From the NCBI RefSeq assembly GCF_001310225.1, contig NZ_CP012898.1, positions 2,728,001-2,792,000 of the forward strand: 64,000 nt of DNA. Reading direction: 5' to 3'. Source of the stretch: Pseudalgibacter alginicilyticus. GTDB taxonomy: Bacteria; Bacteroidota; Bacteroidia; Flavobacteriales; Flavobacteriaceae. The notes under the pieces were generated by a model. That model saw only the letters and a list, made by a program, of their open reading frames with translations. It had not been told where the DNA came from and did no database searches. Position 1 is the first letter of the stretch; the number at the start of each line of letters is the position of its first letter. Both the position numbers and the translations under genes were made by a program. Shown in pieces: positions 30,943 to 39,405 of the stretch.

Positions 30943-31551
30943 ATGGCTTTCGAATTACCGAAATTAGGATACGCATATGATGCTTTAGAGCCTCATATGG
31001 ACGCACGAACTATGGAAATACACCACACAAAACATCACCAAGGATATACCAATAATTTAAATGCTGCCATTGAAGGTACTGAATTAGAAGGGAAATCTAT
31101 TGAAGATATTCTTGCAAATTTAGATATGAACAATGCTGCTGTAAGGAATAATGGTGGTGGATTTTATAACCACTCTTTATTTTGGAGTGTTATGAACCCA
31201 GAAGATAAAGGTTATTTGTCTGGAGAATTAAAAGATGCTATTGAGGCTGCTTATGGTTCTAAAGATGAATTTATTGCTGCTTTTAGTAAAGCTGCTGCTA
31301 CACGTTTTGGTTCTGGATGGGCTTGGTTATGTGTACACAAAGGTGGTAGAGTTGAAATTTGCTCAACACCAAATCAAGATAATCCATTAATGCCTGGTGT
31401 AACTTGTGGGGGTACACCTATTTTAGGCTTAGATGTTTGGGAACATGCTTATTACTTAAACTATCAAAACCGTCGTCCAGACTATATTGCTGCATTTTTT
31501 AATGTTGTTAACTGGAATGAAGTTGAAAAACGTTACGCTGAAGCGAAATAA
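30943..31551 (+). CDS. Superoxide dismutase, Mn/Fe family (Mn-type or cambialistic signature)
   Basis: 202 residues, complete. Metal ligands: H27 (MEIHHTKHH), H77 ([13 protein letters not shown]), D164 and H168 ([11 protein letters not shown]). The second-sphere pattern, GGG before the NHSLFW His together with Gln in NQDNPL, is the Mn-type arrangement; Fe-type enzymes carry their Gln on the other side, near H77. Metal choice is thus probably Mn or either. No signal peptide, so cytoplasmic. Monocistronic, with its own promoter and terminator. Confidence 0.95.
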   Translation: MAFELPKLGYAYDALEPHMDARTMEIHHTKHHQGYTNNLNAAIEGTELEGKSIEDILANLDMNNAAVRNNGGGFYNHSLFWSVMNPEDKGYLSGELKDAIEAAYGSKDEFIAAFSKAAATRFGSGWAWLCVHKGGRVEICSTPNQDNPLMPGVTCGGTPILGLDVWEHAYYLNYQNRRPDYIAAFFNVVNWNEVEKRYAEAK

Positions 31552-31578
31552 ATAGCTTTTTAAATTACAAAATTTTAT

Positions 31579-31610
31579 AAGCGTTTGGGAAATATCTCAA
31601 GCGCTTTTTT
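31579..31610 (+). terminator. sod terminator
   Basis: Twelve-base stem with G-T pairs (31579-31590 with 31595-31606), loop AATA, then TTTT, 28 bases after the sod stop. It ends the sod transcript before the small-RNA-like repeats. Confidence 0.7.
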
Positions 31611-31641
31611 ATGTTTTTAAATGCCAAGAAAGTTTAAAATG

Positions 31642-31711
31642 AAAAAGGTGAACAGAGATGTTCACCTTTTTGCCCCAAATCTACCATGAACTTAACCTAC
31701 TTATGTTATGG
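31642..31711 (-). ncRNA. Putative small RNA, copy 1 of a tandem pair
   Basis: Read on the minus strand: -7 box TATATTTG at 31724-31717, a predicted start near 31711, a 44-base block (31715-31672) identical in both copies, then a terminator hairpin with a perfect 12-base stem (31642-31653 with 31660-31671) ending in five T. Expected length is about 70 nt. There is no ORF of note. The 44-base block can fold CCAT-AAC against GTTATGG. If read on the plus strand it would be a hairpin with a conserved tail, so orientation is inferred from the promoter and T-run. Confidence 0.55.
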
Positions 31712-31850
31712 TGATTCAAATATATGGTCGTAAGAGAGACTGTTAAAATATTTTAGTTAAACGGCTTATATTTTGGCTTAACCGAAATAGTGTGGACTAT
31801 TAGGGGCTAAAAGTAAAATGTAGAAAATAATGTGGGAAATTAAAATCTAT

Positions 31851-31921
31851 AAAAAAAGGCGAACAGATGTTCACCTTTTTTTGCCCCAAATCTACCATGA
31901 ACTTAACCTACTTATGTTATG
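31851..31921 (-). ncRNA. Putative small RNA, copy 2 of a tandem pair
   Basis: The same 44-base block at 31926-31883, 211 bases from copy 1 with no mismatch. Its terminator stem (31851-31864 with 31869-31882) has one C-A mismatch, a shorter loop and seven T. The upstream element TAAATTGG (31935-31928) deviates from TAnnTTTG by one base, so this copy may be weaker or differently controlled. The sequence between the copies is unrelated. Confidence 0.5.
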
Positions 31922-32039
31922 GTGATACCAATTTATATGTATTTTGTATAAGGAAATTATTTATTAGATGAAATACGTATTTATCTGATGAAATACGCTT
32001 TTTTGTTGTAGGTCAATGTTAAAATTATCAATTTCATAA

Positions 32040-33938
32040 TTAATAGGCGCGTTCATTATTGCCTTCGTAAAAATTAATAAAAGCTCTATTTACAACTCTA
32101 TTACCTCCTACAGTTGGATAATTTCCTGTGAAATACCAATCGCCTAAATGATTTGGGCAGGCTTTATGTAAATTTTCAACCGATTGGAAAATAATTTTCA
32201 CTTCAGCATTAATACTTTCATGACTTAATAAGTCTGAAATTTTATTGGATATTTCTTCATCGGTAAACGGATCGTAAATTTCTTTTACAAAATTCTGTAC
32301 GTGTTTATCATCTAAATCTGTTTGCTCAATACATTTATGATATACCTCTTTAACAATATCATATTTATTAGCATCTTTTAGCAATTCTAATGCTGCTTTA
32401 AAAGCAACTAAGCTTTCTAAGTTGGCCATATCAATACCATAACAATCCGGATAACGAATTTGTGGAGCAGATGATACTACTATAATTTTCTTAGGATTTA
32501 ATCGGTCTAACATTTTTAAAATACTCTTTTGCAAAGTGGTGCCTCTTACAATACTATCGTCTATAATGACTAAGTTGTCTGTAGGCTTAATAACGCCATA
32601 GGTTACATCATAAACGTGAGCTACCAAATCATCACGGCTACTATCTTCAGTAATAAACGTTCTTAATTTTACATCTTTAATTGCAATTTTTTCAATTCGA
32701 GGTCTTTCGGATAAAATTTCGGTTACTTTTTCAGCCGATATATTACGCTGTCCATTTAAAATAGCATTGGTTTTTTTCTTGTTTATATAGGCTTCGGCAT
32801 TTTCTACCATACCATAAAAAGATGTTTCAGCTGTATTTGGAATATAAGAAAAAACAGTGTTTTTGGTGTCGTTTTCTATAGATTCAAGTACTTTTGGCAT
32901 CAAAAGTTTGCCGAGCATTTTTCGTTCTTGATATATTTCAGCATCACTTCCTCGAGAGAAATAGATACGTTCAAACGAACATGATTTTCTTTCTAAAGGT
33001 TCTAAAATCTTTTTAATTCTAACTTCGCCAGATTTTTTTGTAATAATAGCATAGCCAGGGTCTAATTCTTTAACATCTTCAAACTTTACGTTAAAAACGG
33101 TTTGTATAACAGGGCGCTCTGATGCTACTACAACTATTTCATCATCTTGATAATAATAAGTAGGGCGAATGCCTGCAGGGTCTCTTAAAACAAAGGCGTC
33201 ACCATGTCCAATAAGCCCAGCCATAGCATAACCTCCATCCCAGTTTTTTGCTGCACGTTTTAAAATTTTAGCAACTTTTAGGCGTTCTGCAATGAGAGGA
33301 GAGGCATCTCTTTTGTTGTATCCTTCTTTTTTTAAATCTCTGTATATTTTGCTAACGGCATCATCTAAAAAGTGACCGATTTTTTCCATAATGGTAATGG
33401 TATCGGTGTATTCTTTTGGATGTTGACCTAATTCAATAAGGTTACTAAATAGCTCTTTAACATTAGTCATGTTAAAGTTACCTGCCATGATTAGGTTTCG
33501 ATGCATCCAGTTGTTTTGTCTTAAAAATGGGTGAACACTTTCTACACTATTTTTTCCAAAAGTTCCATAACGTACATGGCCTAAAAGGACTTCGCCAATA
33601 TATGGGATATTTTTTTTTTGCGCAGCCACATCATTGGCGTATTCTGGATGAGCAAGGAGTTCTTTATTAACTCTGTCATTTATTTGCGCAAAAATATCCT
33701 GTATGGGCTGTTGCGCAATGGAGCGCACTCTACTTATATAGCGCTCGCCAGGTTTTGTGTTTAGTTTTATACTTGCAAAACCAGCACCGTCTTGACCACG
33801 GTTATGCTGTTTTTCCATCATTAGGTACATTTTGTTTACCCCATAAAAGGCACTACCATATTTTTCTTTATAAAATTCTAGAGGTTTTAAAAGTCTGATT
33901 AGTGCTATTCCGCATTCATGTTTTAAGGCATCACTCAT
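32040..33938 (-). CDS. PurF-like class II glutamine amidotransferase / phosphoribosyltransferase
   Basis: 632 residues, longer than classical PurF (about 500). An N-terminal Ntn amidotransferase starts MSDALKHECGIALIRL, with nucleophile Cys9 behind an eight-residue propeptide, and has HNRGQDGAG, GHVRYGTFG and AGNFNM. The C-terminal half has the PRPP loop VIIDDSIVRGTT and a type I PRTase fold. PurF makes phosphoribosylamine from PRPP and glutamine, the first step of purine synthesis. The length and divergent middle (about 340-430) suggest a Bacteroidota paralogue whose exact reaction is not proven. It lies 139 bases downstream of a PfkB kinase on the same strand. Confidence 0.75.
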   Translation of the reverse strand: MSDALKHECGIALIRLLKPLEFYKEKYGSAFYGVNKMYLMMEKQHNRGQDGAGFASIKLNTKPGERYISRVRSIAQQPIQDIFAQINDRVNKELLAHPEYANDVAAQKKNIPYIGEVLLGHVRYGTFGKNSVESVHPFLRQNNWMHRNLIMAGNFNMTNVKELFSNLIELGQHPKEYTDTITIMEKIGHFLDDAVSKIYRDLKKEGYNKRDASPLIAERLKVAKILKRAAKNWDGGYAMAGLIGHGDAFVLRDPAGIRPTYYYQDDEIVVVASERPVIQTVFNVKFEDVKELDPGYAIITKKSGEVRIKKILEPLERKSCSFERIYFSRGSDAEIYQERKMLGKLLMPKVLESIENDTKNTVFSYIPNTAETSFYGMVENAEAYINKKKTNAILNGQRNISAEKVTEILSERPRIEKIAIKDVKLRTFITEDSSRDDLVAHVYDVTYGVIKPTDNLVIIDDSIVRGTTLQKSILKMLDRLNPKKIIVVSSAPQIRYPDCYGIDMANLESLVAFKAALELLKDANKYDIVKEVYHKCIEQTDLDDKHVQNFVKEIYDPFTDEEISNKISDLLSHESINAEVKIIFQSVENLHKACPNHLGDWYFTGNYPTVGGNRVVNRAFINFYEGNNERAY

Positions 33939-34077
33939 ATAATAATATTTTCGCTTTAGCTGAAAAAAGTAATTTAAGATTAGATTTTCATTTTATTAAA
34001 ACAGTTTTGTACAATAAGTTACGAAAATCACAAATCTGTTTAATTAAAAAACGCACTCAATTTTAGAGCGCGCTGGT

Positions 34078-35004
34078 TTATATTAATTCTATTTCAAATT
34101 GTGTTAATTGCTTAAACTGTAATAATCGTTTATGTACTTCGTCACTTGATAATTTTTTCATGCGTTCTGTTCCAAATTTTTCAACACAAAAAGAAGCTAA
34201 AGTGGAGCCATAAATTACAGCATTTTTCATATTTTCAAAAGAAATATCGTCTGATTTTGCAAGATAACCTGCAAAGCCTCCCGCAAAGGTATCTCCAGCA
34301 CCAGTTGGATCAAAAACTTCTTCTAATGGCAAAGCTGGTGCAAAAAACACATTGTCATCATGGAAAAGCAAAGCTCCATGTTCTCCTTTTTTAATAACCA
34401 CATATTTTGGGCCCATGGTATGAATTTTTCTGGCAGCCACTACTAAAGAGTATTCGCCTGTTAACTGCCTTGCTTCTTCATCGTTAATGGTTATAACATC
34501 TACTTTACTAATGACTTTATGTAAATCATCTAAAGCACAATCCATCCAAAAATTCATGGTATCTAAAATAACCAATTTTGGTTTGGTTTCCATTTGTTCA
34601 ATCACGCTTAATTGGACGATTGGATGTAAGTTTCCTAACATAACAATCTCAGCATCTTTATAATCCTTTGGAACAATTGGATTGAAATCTGCAAGAACAT
34701 TAAGTTCTGTAGTAAGCGTATCGCGGGAATTCATATCGTTATGATATTTACCACTCCAGAAAAATGTTTTTCCTTCTTTAACTATTTCGATACCTGAAAT
34801 ATCTATGTTTTTATCGGTTATTAAGTCTAAATGTTTTTGAGGGAAATCGCCTCCAACAATTGATACTATAGCAGCATCAATTTGGAATTGTGACGCAGAC
34901 AAACCTATATAAGTTGCTGCTCCACCTAAAATTTTATCGGTTTTTCCGAAAGGCGTTTCAATAGCGTCAAAAGCCACGGTGCCTACTATAACTAATTTGC
35001 TCAT
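34078..35004 (-). CDS. PfkB family carbohydrate/nucleoside kinase
   Basis: 308 residues. PfkB signatures: an N-terminal GGAATYIGLSASQF motif and a C-terminal FDPTGAGDTFAGGFAGYL with the catalytic Asp in GAGD. DTMNFWMDCALDDL and NDEEARQL are typical of the ribokinase-like sugar kinase branch. The phosphoacceptor cannot be read from sequence: ribose, adenosine or another sugar is possible. Its neighbour, the PurF-like enzyme, makes a phosphoribosyl or nucleoside substrate attractive, but this is inference. A -7 box lies just upstream. Confidence 0.85.
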   Translation of the reverse strand: MSKLVIVGTVAFDAIETPFGKTDKILGGAATYIGLSASQFQIDAAIVSIVGGDFPQKHLDLITDKNIDISGIEIVKEGKTFFWSGKYHNDMNSRDTLTTELNVLADFNPIVPKDYKDAEIVMLGNLHPIVQLSVIEQMETKPKLVILDTMNFWMDCALDDLHKVISKVDVITINDEEARQLTGEYSLVVAARKIHTMGPKYVVIKKGEHGALLFHDDNVFFAPALPLEEVFDPTGAGDTFAGGFAGYLAKSDDISFENMKNAVIYGSTLASFCVEKFGTERMKKLSSDEVHKRLLQFKQLTQFEIELI

Positions 35005-35027
35005 TAAAGAGGTGTGATAAATTTGTG

Positions 35028-35035
35028 CAAAGATA
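35028..35035 (-). promoter_or_regulatory. -7 promoter element of the PfkB kinase gene
   Basis: TATCTTTG on the minus strand, 23 bases before the ATG, the same octamer as at queD. No clear -33 TTG. Confidence 0.5.
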
Positions 35036-35263
35036 CGGTTTTTAGTTGCTAAATTCCGAATTAATTTATCTGTGTGTGTATGGTTGGTATTTGATATCTA
35101 ATCGTTTTCTTTTTGTTTTGATGTTTCCATACACTTGTTCTTAGTGTATAGCTATTTCAGAACACGATATTATGTGTTTGATTTTTAGTTTTTTGCTGTT
35201 CTTTTTAGTGTAAAGTTCTATTTTTTTTAGACTTTTTGGCATTTAATTTTTTATGAAAAGTTT

Positions 35264-35548
35264 TATTTTTGCGACCGAATTTAATTTTAACCCCAAATTT
35301 TATGACTTTAAAGTACTTTTCTATTCTACGATGTTTTAGCCTTACCACAGTAGTACTTGGGCAAAATAATGCAACCCTCTCAAACGACCTCATTTCGAGT
35401 TTTACTAGCAGGATTTATCACAGTCTTGGCAAGCTTTATTCTATGTTATTATATTAAAGAATATGCTATATCTGAAACGTTAACCACAATTGAAATAGAT
35501 GTTTCTTTAAAGTGGAAGGTTTATCCAAACCCAACTTTTGGTATTTAG
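35264..35548 (+). pseudogene. Remnant of a T9SS-secreted protein gene
   Basis: A consensus -7 box TATTTTTG (35264-35271) is followed by an ATG at 35301 and a signal-peptide-like start (MTLKYFSILRCFSLTTVVLGQ). The frame then stops at 35456. In another frame, DVSLKWKVYPNPTFG (ending 35548) is the opening of a T9SS C-terminal sorting domain, cut by a stop. A signal peptide and the start of a sorting domain in different frames, with almost nothing between, suggest a gene collapsed by deletion and frameshift. The intact T9SS gene at 35661 lies immediately downstream. The rest of 35005-35660 is AT-rich and empty. Confidence 0.4.
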
Positions 35549-35660
35549 GATTTTTCAATGTCTTGTAACATACCAATTGGGTTTACGTTTTAGTGAGGCT
35601 TATAAAAACTATGCCCTTGTTAGCAGTAACAAAAAAATTGATAAATTAATTCAAAAAAAA

Positions 35661-36413
35661 ATGAAAAAAAATTACTTATCTATTAGAACAACCTTAATTT
35701 TAGCTTTCACATTTTTATTACAAAATTTAACAGCACAGTGTGTTATAAATAATAACCCTCAATTTGCAGTCCCTTGGGAAAGTACTGCCAATTGGTCTAT
35801 AGGTCAGGGCTTTACTGCAGAGTGTAGTGGCGCTTTAGAGTACGTTCAGTTTCTTGCCGCTACAACTGGTACAATTTCAGCTGGTACGCTTAAAATATTT
35901 AATGGTAATACGGTTAGTGGAACACCTATATATACACAAGCGTATTCTGAAATAACCATTAGTCAAGTAAACGATCCTATTAGAATAAATATTTCTAGCG
36001 ACGTAAATGTAACTCAAGGTAGCCAATATACTTTTGAATTTACTATAGATACAGGTATGAGTATTGTTGCCGATTTTGTTAATGAATATTCTGGAGGTAA
36101 TGCTTTCCGCGATGGAGTTGATTTATCTATAACAGATGCCAAATTTTCAGTTTCAATTTCAGATAACGCATTAGGTCTTGATGTGTTTAATGTTTCCAAT
36201 AGTATAAAAGTATTACCAAATCCTGCTTCTGAATATATTAAAGTTTCAGGCTTAAAAAATAAAACTACATACAGTATTTATAATGCATTAGGTTTAGGAA
36301 TTACTCAAGGTAAAATTTTTGATAATGAGGCTATTGATATTAGGAGCTTCGCCAATGGTATATACTTTTTAAAATTAGAAAACGGGAATACCGTAAAATT
36401 TATTAAAGATTAA
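35661..36413 (+). CDS. T9SS type A sorting domain-containing secreted protein
   Basis: 250 residues. Signal peptide MKKNYLSIRTTLILAFTFLLQNLTAQ, then a beta-rich domain (about 27-165; WSIGQGFTAECSGALEYVQFLAATTG...GTLKIFNG) that looks like a jelly-roll of unknown ligand, then the T9SS C-terminal domain (about 175-250: IKVLPNPASEYIKVSG...FANGIYFLKLENGNTVKFIKD). It is exported by Sec, crosses the outer membrane by the Por/T9SS apparatus and is anchored or released. The start at 35661 is chosen because the signal peptide begins there; the frame opens earlier at 35538 across remnant sequence. The function of the mature domain is unknown. Confidence 0.82.
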   Translation: MKKNYLSIRTTLILAFTFLLQNLTAQCVINNNPQFAVPWESTANWSIGQGFTAECSGALEYVQFLAATTGTISAGTLKIFNGNTVSGTPIYTQAYSEITISQVNDPIRINISSDVNVTQGSQYTFEFTIDTGMSIVADFVNEYSGGNAFRDGVDLSITDAKFSVSISDNALGLDVFNVSNSIKVLPNPASEYIKVSGLKNKTTYSIYNALGLGITQGKIFDNEAIDIRSFANGIYFLKLENGNTVKFIKD

Positions 36414-36444
36414 ATAACTCAAAGCTTTTGCTAACACAGGCATT

Positions 36445-36482
36445 AAAAAACGCTGTATTTTTTAAAAGATATAGCGTTTTTT
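36445..36482. terminator. Bidirectional terminator between the T9SS gene and rnh
   Basis: Arms AAAAAACGCT (36445-36454) and AGCGTTTTTT (36473-36482). It serves both convergent genes and overlaps the last two bases of the rnh stop codon. Confidence 0.75.
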
Positions 36483-37122
36483 ATTTCCTTCCAAAATCCG
36501 CAGGAATTTCGCCCCATGCTTTGGTTTCCCATTTCACTATAACCGTTTTATAGGTGTTGTTTTTAAGCCAATCTACAGCTCTGTCCACCAATTCAAAAAG
36601 GGTTTTGTTTTTTTCGTTTCTGGACAGTTTGGTGTTGCAGTTTTTCTTTTTTACCCAACTTATGGCCGTTTTGGAATCTGTGTATAAAATACGGTCGCTA
36701 TTGTTTTTTTTGAGTAAAGCCAAACCATGTACAATCGCCAAAAACTCACCAATATTATTGGTGCCTTCTTTAAAAGGCCCTTGAATGAAAAGCTGTTTTT
36801 TGGTTTTGGTATCCACACCACGGTATTCCATGATACCCGGATTTCCGCTTGAGGCAGCATCTACAGAAATAGAATTATAGTTAGGTTGGCCAATTTTTTT
36901 AATTTGTTCAGTCGATAACTCACTTTTAAACACTTTGCTTTTTCCAACGTAATCAAAGTAATTGCTTTTTAAGGCTTTTTTGGCTTCCTCAAAAGTATTA
37001 AACGATTTATATTGTGCTCCTGGAAAATCTTTAATTTGAATTTTGCAATCGTTCCAAGATTTAAATACTCCTGAGTGATGCCCTTTCCAAACGGTATAAT
37101 ATTTTTGCCTCTTTTTGCTCAT
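36481..37122 (-). CDS. Ribonuclease H with N-terminal RNA:DNA hybrid-binding (viroplasmin-like) domain
   Basis: 213 residues. The N-terminal HBD domain (about 6-52: KYYTVWKGHHSGVFKSWNDC...FNTFEEAKKAL) is joined by a linker to an RNase HI fold (about 84-213). Catalytic residues are D88 (ISVDAASSGNPG), E126 (NNIGEFLAI), D149 (LYTDSKTAI) and D209 (IPADFG). It degrades RNA in RNA:DNA hybrids in the cytoplasm. It begins 31 bases after purN on the same strand, so is probably the second gene of a purN-rnh unit. The HBD-RNase H architecture is the eukaryotic RNase H1-like one found in many Bacteroidota. Confidence 0.92.
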   Translation of the reverse strand: MSKKRQKYYTVWKGHHSGVFKSWNDCKIQIKDFPGAQYKSFNTFEEAKKALKSNYFDYVGKSKVFKSELSTEQIKKIGQPNYNSISVDAASSGNPGIMEYRGVDTKTKKQLFIQGPFKEGTNNIGEFLAIVHGLALLKKNNSDRILYTDSKTAISWVKKKNCNTKLSRNEKNKTLFELVDRAVDWLKNNTYKTVIVKWETKAWGEIPADFGRK

Positions 37123-37153
37123 TTTAGTTCCCGTGAATATGGAAATCCATTTT

Positions 37154-37717
37154 TTATTTTAATAACCTTTGAACCACTTTAGGAAAATGTTCCATTTCTA
37201 ATAAATGAATTTTTTTAGCAACGTCTTCAGCGGTATCGGTAACTAAAACCTTGCATTTTGCTTGAAAAATAGTAGCACCTTCATCATAATTTTCATTTAC
37301 ATAATGAATAGTAATACCTGTTTCAGTTTCTTTATTGGAAACAACAGCTTCGTGAACATGCATGCCATACATACCTTTTCCTCCAAATTTTGGAAGTAAT
37401 GCAGGATGTACATTAATAACTTTATTTGGGTATGCATTTAATATGGTTTCAGGAAATTTCCATAGAAAGCCCGCTAAAACAATTAAATCTGGGTTAGATG
37501 CGTTTAAAATATTTAGCACGTCATTTGTTTTGTTTAGTGCTATTTTGTTGAAAGACAGGCAGCTCACTTGCAGTTTGTTGCATCTGTCTATAACTTTGGC
37601 ATGAGGATTGTTAGTCAATACCTGAATAACAGATGCATTTTTTCTGTTGTGAAAAAACTTGATTAAATTTTCAGCATTAGATCCGCTTCCGGATGCAAAA
37701 ATTACTATTCGCTTCAT
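37154..37717 (-). CDS. purN: Phosphoribosylglycinamide formyltransferase (PurN)
   Basis: 187 residues, the normal length. It transfers a formyl group from 10-formyl-THF to GAR in purine synthesis. The nucleotide loop is FASGSGSNAENL, catalytic N102 and H104 lie in INVHPALLPKFGGKGMYG, and D145 in YDEGATIF. First gene of the minus-strand pair with rnh; divergent from acpP with 184 bases between. The PurF-like gene is about 3.2 kb away, so this is at most a loose purine neighbourhood. Confidence 0.95.
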   Translation of the reverse strand: MKRIVIFASGSGSNAENLIKFFHNRKNASVIQVLTNNPHAKVIDRCNKLQVSCLSFNKIALNKTNDVLNILNASNPDLIVLAGFLWKFPETILNAYPNKVINVHPALLPKFGGKGMYGMHVHEAVVSNKETETGITIHYVNENYDEGATIFQAKCKVLVTDTAEDVAKKIHLLEMEHFPKVVQRLLK

Positions 37718-37862
37718 TTTACAGACAATAATGTTAGTTTTATTCGAACAAAAAAAAGAATTATTATTAACAATTAGTGCTTAAAATATAAATACTTAAA
37801 AGTAATTTAGTAAATTACCAACACATTTTTATTATAAAGGTGTTTTATAAAATAAAGTTTTT

Positions 37863-37870
37863 TATTTTTG
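37863..37870 (+). promoter_or_regulatory. acpP -7 promoter element
   Basis: TATTTTTG, 31 bases before the acpP ATG. There is no good TTG at -33, only T-rich sequence. Confidence 0.5.
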
Positions 37871-37901
37871 CCAACTAATTAAAACTTAAAATTAAAAGAT
37901 T

Positions 37902-38135
37902 ATGTCAGACATTGCATCAAGAGTAAAAGCGATTATCGTAGACAAGTTAGGAGTAGATGAAAACGAAGTTGTAACAGAAGCTAGCTTCACAAACGACTTA
38001 GGAGCAGACTCTTTAGACACTGTAGAATTAATTATGGAATTCGAAAAAGAATTTGATATTCAAATTCCAGATGATCAAGCTGAAAACATCGCAACAGTAG
38101 GTCAAGCTATAACATATATTGAAGCAGCAAAATAA
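37902..38135 (+). CDS. acpP: Acyl carrier protein
   Basis: 77 residues, acidic. The phosphopantetheine attachment Ser37 lies in [16 protein letters not shown], the invariant DSL motif. It carries acyl chains during fatty acid synthesis in the cytoplasm. fabF follows after 12 bases and rnc after that, the usual acpP-fabF-rnc order. Codon use is noticeably cleaner (fewer rare codons) than in its neighbours, as expected of a very highly expressed gene. Confidence 0.98.
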   Translation: MSDIASRVKAIIVDKLGVDENEVVTEASFTNDLGADSLDTVELIMEFEKEFDIQIPDDQAENIATVGQAITYIEAAK

Positions 38136-38147
38136 GCAAAGCACTTT

Positions 38148-39398
38148 ATGGAATTAAAGCGAGTTGTAGTCACAGGATTAGGGGCTTTAACACCAATTGG
38201 CAATACCAAAGATGAATATTGGGATGGTTTAATTAGTGGAAAAAGTGGTGCTGCGCCTATAACATACTATGATACCGAAAAATTCAAGACCAAATTTGCT
38301 TGTGAGCTTAAGGATTTTGAAGTTACTGACTTTATAGATAGAAAGGAGTCTAGAAGGATGGACAAATTTGCGCAATACGCTATGGTTGCTGCAGATGAAG
38401 CCATTTTAGATTCTAAATTAAATCTTGAAGCTGTTAATAAATTAAGGGTCGGTGTTATTTGGGGTGCAGGAATTGGAGGTTTAGAAACTTTTCAGCAAGA
38501 AGTTTTAAACTTTGCTGGAGGTGATGGAACACCAAGGTTTAATCCTTTCTTTATTCCAAAAATGATTGCTGACATTGCGCCAGCAAACATTTCCATAAAA
38601 CATGGTTTTATGGGGCCTAATTACACAACAGTTTCTGCTTGTGCATCTTCTGCCAATGCGATATTTGATGCTTTAAATTCCATTCGTTTGGGATACTGCG
38701 ATGTTATTGTCACAGGAGGTAGTGAAGCAGCTGTAACTATTGCAGGTATGGGAGGTTTTAATGCTATGCATGCGCTATCAACTAGAAACGAAAGCCCAGA
38801 AACAGCTTCAAGGCCATTTGATGGAACCAGAGATGGTTTTGTTCTTGGCGAAGGTGCTGGAGCTTTAATTTTAGAAGAGTATGAGCATGCCAAAGCAAGA
38901 GGTGCTAAAATTTATGCTGAAGTAGCAGGAGGCGGATTGTCTTCAGATGCTTATCATATGACGGCACCACACCCAGAAGGTTTAGGAGTTGTGGAGGTGA
39001 TGAAAAATTGTTTAGAAAATGCAGGGCTTAAGCCAGAAGATGTAGACCATATCAATACACATGGTACATCTACACCTTTGGGTGATGTGGCAGAGCTTAA
39101 AGCTATTTCAAAGGTTTTTGGGAACCATGCTAAAACCATAAATATCAATTCAACAAAATCCATGACAGGACACCTTTTAGGTGCTGCTGGAGCTATTGAA
39201 GCTATATCGGTTATTTTGGCTATGGAGCACGGTGTTGTGCCTCCAACTATTAACCATGAAACCGTGGATGAAAATATTGATCCCGAATTAAATTTAACGC
39301 TGAATAAGGCTCAAAAACGAGATGTTAAAGTAGCAATGAGTAATACGTTCGGATTTGGCGGTCATAACGCTTGCGTAGTATTCAAAAAAATAGATTAA
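38148..39398 (+). CDS. fabF: 3-oxoacyl-ACP synthase II (KAS II)
   Basis: 416 residues. It condenses malonyl-ACP with acyl-ACP in fatty acid elongation. The catalytic triad is C165 (TVSACASSANAI) with the two His in HINTHGTSTPLGD and SMTGHLLGAAGA; GFGGHNACVVF closes the thiolase fold. Length and motifs are complete. Sits between acpP (12-base gap) and rnc (7-base gap), so one transcript is expected, modulated by the hairpin just inside rnc. Confidence 0.97.
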   Translation: MELKRVVVTGLGALTPIGNTKDEYWDGLISGKSGAAPITYYDTEKFKTKFACELKDFEVTDFIDRKESRRMDKFAQYAMVAADEAILDSKLNLEAVNKLRVGVIWGAGIGGLETFQQEVLNFAGGDGTPRFNPFFIPKMIADIAPANISIKHGFMGPNYTTVSACASSANAIFDALNSIRLGYCDVIVTGGSEAAVTIAGMGGFNAMHALSTRNESPETASRPFDGTRDGFVLGEGAGALILEEYEHAKARGAKIYAEVAGGGLSSDAYHMTAPHPEGLGVVEVMKNCLENAGLKPEDVDHINTHGTSTPLGDVAELKAISKVFGNHAKTININSTKSMTGHLLGAAGAIEAISVILAMEHGVVPPTINHETVDENIDPELNLTLNKAQKRDVKVAMSNTFGFGGHNACVVFKKID

Positions 39399-39405
39399 AT
39401 CCCGA

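Noticed and set aside
31642-31671. Copy 1 hairpin as the sod terminator
   Set aside because: A good terminator already lies at 31579-31610, closer to the sod stop, and the hairpin belongs to a repeated unit.
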